Source of the DNA: an uncultured bacterium
GTDB taxonomy: Bacteria; Cyanobacteriota; Vampirovibrionia; Gastranaerophilales; Gastranaerophilaceae
Reading direction: 5' to 3'
Length of the DNA stretch: 6,444 nt
NCBI GenBank assembly: GCA_902803265.1
Contig: CADCPD010000199.1
Span: 1 to 6,444 of the forward strand
The notes under the pieces are model-generated. The model was not told the origin of the DNA. It was given only the letters and a program-made list of their open reading frames with translations, and did no database searches. Shown in pieces: positions 5,678 to 6,444 of the stretch; the first letter of the stretch is position 1, and every line of letters starts with the position of its first letter. The position numbers were made by a program, and so were the translations under genes.

Positions 5678-6307
5678 TTAAGCAGCTTTTTCACCGATTT
5701 CTCTTTCGTTATCAAATTCACCAACTCTTTGTCCCATAAGATCAAATTGTTGTCCGCCGCCATTCCAGCCATATAAAGGATTACATTCTCCCGTTCTGAT
5801 TTTTGTACCTTTTGGAAGAGTGCAATCACACATCATTGTAGGAACTTGCGGAAGCGCAAACTTATCTGCAATTTCTTCAGGTGAAAGCCCTTTTACATCA
5901 TCATATTTCATAACCCAAGAACCGGCTTTAAACGAATTTTTATTATCATAAGTTCTAACGAATTTACAATCTTTGGTTAATTCAAGAATTGTAGCGTTTT
6001 GACCATCTTTATATGGCATATCAGTGTACCCACGAGCAGCCCATTCTTTATTTACTTCAGCTGTTGGCATTTCGCCAATAACTTTATATTTACCCTCAAT
6101 CTTATATTCTTTACCGTTTTGAATAACAGTTGAAGTTTTTGATATATTCAAAGCAGCTAATGCCGAACTTAATATTGCCGCATTACCCTCTTTTGAAATC
6201 ACATCAGTACTGTTTGAAATAGATTTTGAAGCCGTTTTACAACTTTTATCAACAGCCGATGATTCAATTTTATTTAAACCTTTAAAACCAAGATTTTGAA
6301 CGTTCAT
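5678..6307 (-). CDS. Protein of unknown function with C-terminal GGGQQFDL (toxin/NADase-like?) module
   Basis: 209 residues, no signal peptide or membrane segment by eye. The N-terminus MNVQNLGFKG is followed by a Ser/Lys/Ala-rich, probably disordered stretch to about 60. Residues 115-209 look like a compact domain: KFVRTYD (115-121), GSWVMKYDDVKGLSPEEIADK (129-149, in part), FALPQVPT (150-157), LPKGTKIRTG (164-173), GWNGGGQQFDL (180-190) and EFDNERE (197-203). That series resembles modules I recall at the ends of phage- or polymorphic-toxin-type proteins, and its PxGTxxxxG...GGGxQ(F/Y) pattern recalls the TNT-type NAD glycohydrolase fold. This is recollection, not a match I could run. No immunity gene is evident. 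The in-frame TAA two codons upstream fixes the earliest start; there is no Shine-Dalgarno sequence. Confidence 0.8.
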   Translation of the reverse strand: MNVQNLGFKGLNKIESSAVDKSCKTASKSISNSTDVISKEGNAAILSSALAALNISKTSTVIQNGKEYKIEGKYKVIGEMPTAEVNKEWAARGYTDMPYKDGQNATILELTKDCKFVRTYDNKNSFKAGSWVMKYDDVKGLSPEEIADKFALPQVPTMMCDCTLPKGTKIRTGECNPLYGWNGGGQQFDLMGQRVGEFDNEREIGEKAA

Positions 6308-6309
6308 AC

Positions 6310-6318
6310 ATTATAATA
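6310..6318 (-). promoter_or_regulatory. Possible -10 elements abutting the start of the 6307 gene
   Basis: The minus strand reads TATTATAATGTATG into the start codon. TATTAT (6318-6313) would place transcription initiation within about one base of the ATG, and TATAAT (6315-6310) slightly inside the gene. No convincing -35 is seen at 16-18 nt. This would mean a leaderless mRNA, or else the AT-rich sequence is coincidental and the true promoter lies further up, between the tRNA terminator and here. Confidence 0.3.
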
Positions 6319-6356
6319 AAAACATTTTTTCAAAAGAAATTGCCTTAAAAGAGCAT

Positions 6357-6388
6357 AAAAAAAAGAAGTCTTTTCGACTTCTTCTTTT
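6357..6388 (-). terminator. Intrinsic terminator of tRNA-Ile
   Basis: On the minus strand, AAGAAGTC pairs with GACTTCTT around a five-base GAAAA loop, extended by A-T pairs into a run of eight Ts (6364-6357). It begins a few bases after the encoded CCA end of the tRNA. On the plus strand the T run is interrupted, so any action in that direction would be weaker. Confidence 0.85.
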
Positions 6389-6391
6389 TAA

Positions 6392-6444
6392 TGGTGGGCC
6401 ATCCTGGACTCGAACCAGGGACCTCACCCTTATCAGGGGTGCGC
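6392..6444 (-). tRNA. tRNA-Ile(GAU), 3' part; 5' part beyond the window
   Basis: The minus strand reads from base 24 or so of the tRNA to the 3' end. Visible: anticodon stem CACCC/GGGTG (6441-6437 and 6429-6425) enclosing loop CTGATAA with anticodon GAT at 6434-6432; five-base variable region AGGTC (6424-6420); T-stem CCTGG/CCAGG (6419-6415, 6407-6403) with loop TTCGAGT; 3' acceptor strand ATGGCCC (6402-6396), discriminator A and an encoded CCA (6394-6392). The anticodon arm is identical to that of E. coli tRNA-Ile(GAU). The D arm and the 5' acceptor strand are outside the window. It is followed by a terminator, not by tRNA-Ala or 23S rRNA. Confidence 0.95.

Noticed and set aside
5647..5829. 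Minus-strand 60-codon open frame
   Set aside because: It overlaps the end of the GGGQQFDL protein gene in another frame and runs into the TPR gene; the motif-rich frame is clearly the real one.
6308..6444. Integration site at the tRNA 3' end with the toxin-like gene as cargo
   Set aside because: No second copy of the tRNA 3' sequence and no integrase or repeat is seen in the window.
1..6444. CRISPR arrays, insertion sequences or long repeats
   Set aside because: No regularly spaced repeats, terminal inverted repeats or transposase-like reading frames were found on reading both strands.

Overview
The window comes from a strongly AT-rich, standard-code bacterium with a two-membrane envelope. 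It carries a heptose-ADP synthesis gene start (LPS core precursor), a DAP pathway pair (lysine and peptidoglycan) and an OmpH/Skp-like periplasmic protein. AT-rich codon use, many lineage-style small proteins and one protein starting MNVQNLGFKG make me favour a gut non-photosynthetic cyanobacterial relative (Gastranaerophilales/Melainabacteria). That placement is inferred from style, not proven by any marker here.

Layout. (a) 1-1930, minus strand: a tight cluster read dapB -> asd -> rfaE2, the last cut by the window edge. Spacers are 14 and 2 nt, and the asd ribosome-binding site overlaps the dapB stop, so it is almost certainly one operon. (b) 1931-2084: divergent regulatory region. (c) 2085-2558, plus: secreted OmpH/Skp-like protein, followed by a clean intrinsic terminator. 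(d) 2609-4222: two cysteine-cluster proteins of the YkgJ (CxxCxxCC) type, one on each strand, enclosing a small thioredoxin. The thioredoxin start should be moved to 3511, where a good ribosome-binding site and promoter agree. (e) 4223-4319: second divergent regulatory region. (f) 4320-5667, plus: a multi-pass membrane protein whose end overlaps a membrane-anchored TPR protein by 14 nt. (g) 5678-6307, minus: a protein of unknown function whose C-terminal third carries a glycine-rich GGGQQFDL module reminiscent of secreted-toxin/NADase-like domains. (h) 6357-6444, minus: the 3' part of tRNA-Ile(GAU) and its terminator.

How the genes relate: DapB and Asd act in consecutive branches of the aspartate pathway to diaminopimelate, and RfaE2 makes ADP-heptose for LPS, so region (a) supplies envelope precursors. 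OmpH-like chaperones serve outer-membrane biogenesis, consistent with (a). The YkgJ-thioredoxin-YkgJ group hints at a thiol/metal-related theme but its function is unknown. Most of the window is ordinary housekeeping. The parts worth a second look are the GGGQQFDL protein with its Shine-Dalgarno-less start, the YkgJ/thioredoxin group and the membrane-TPR pair.
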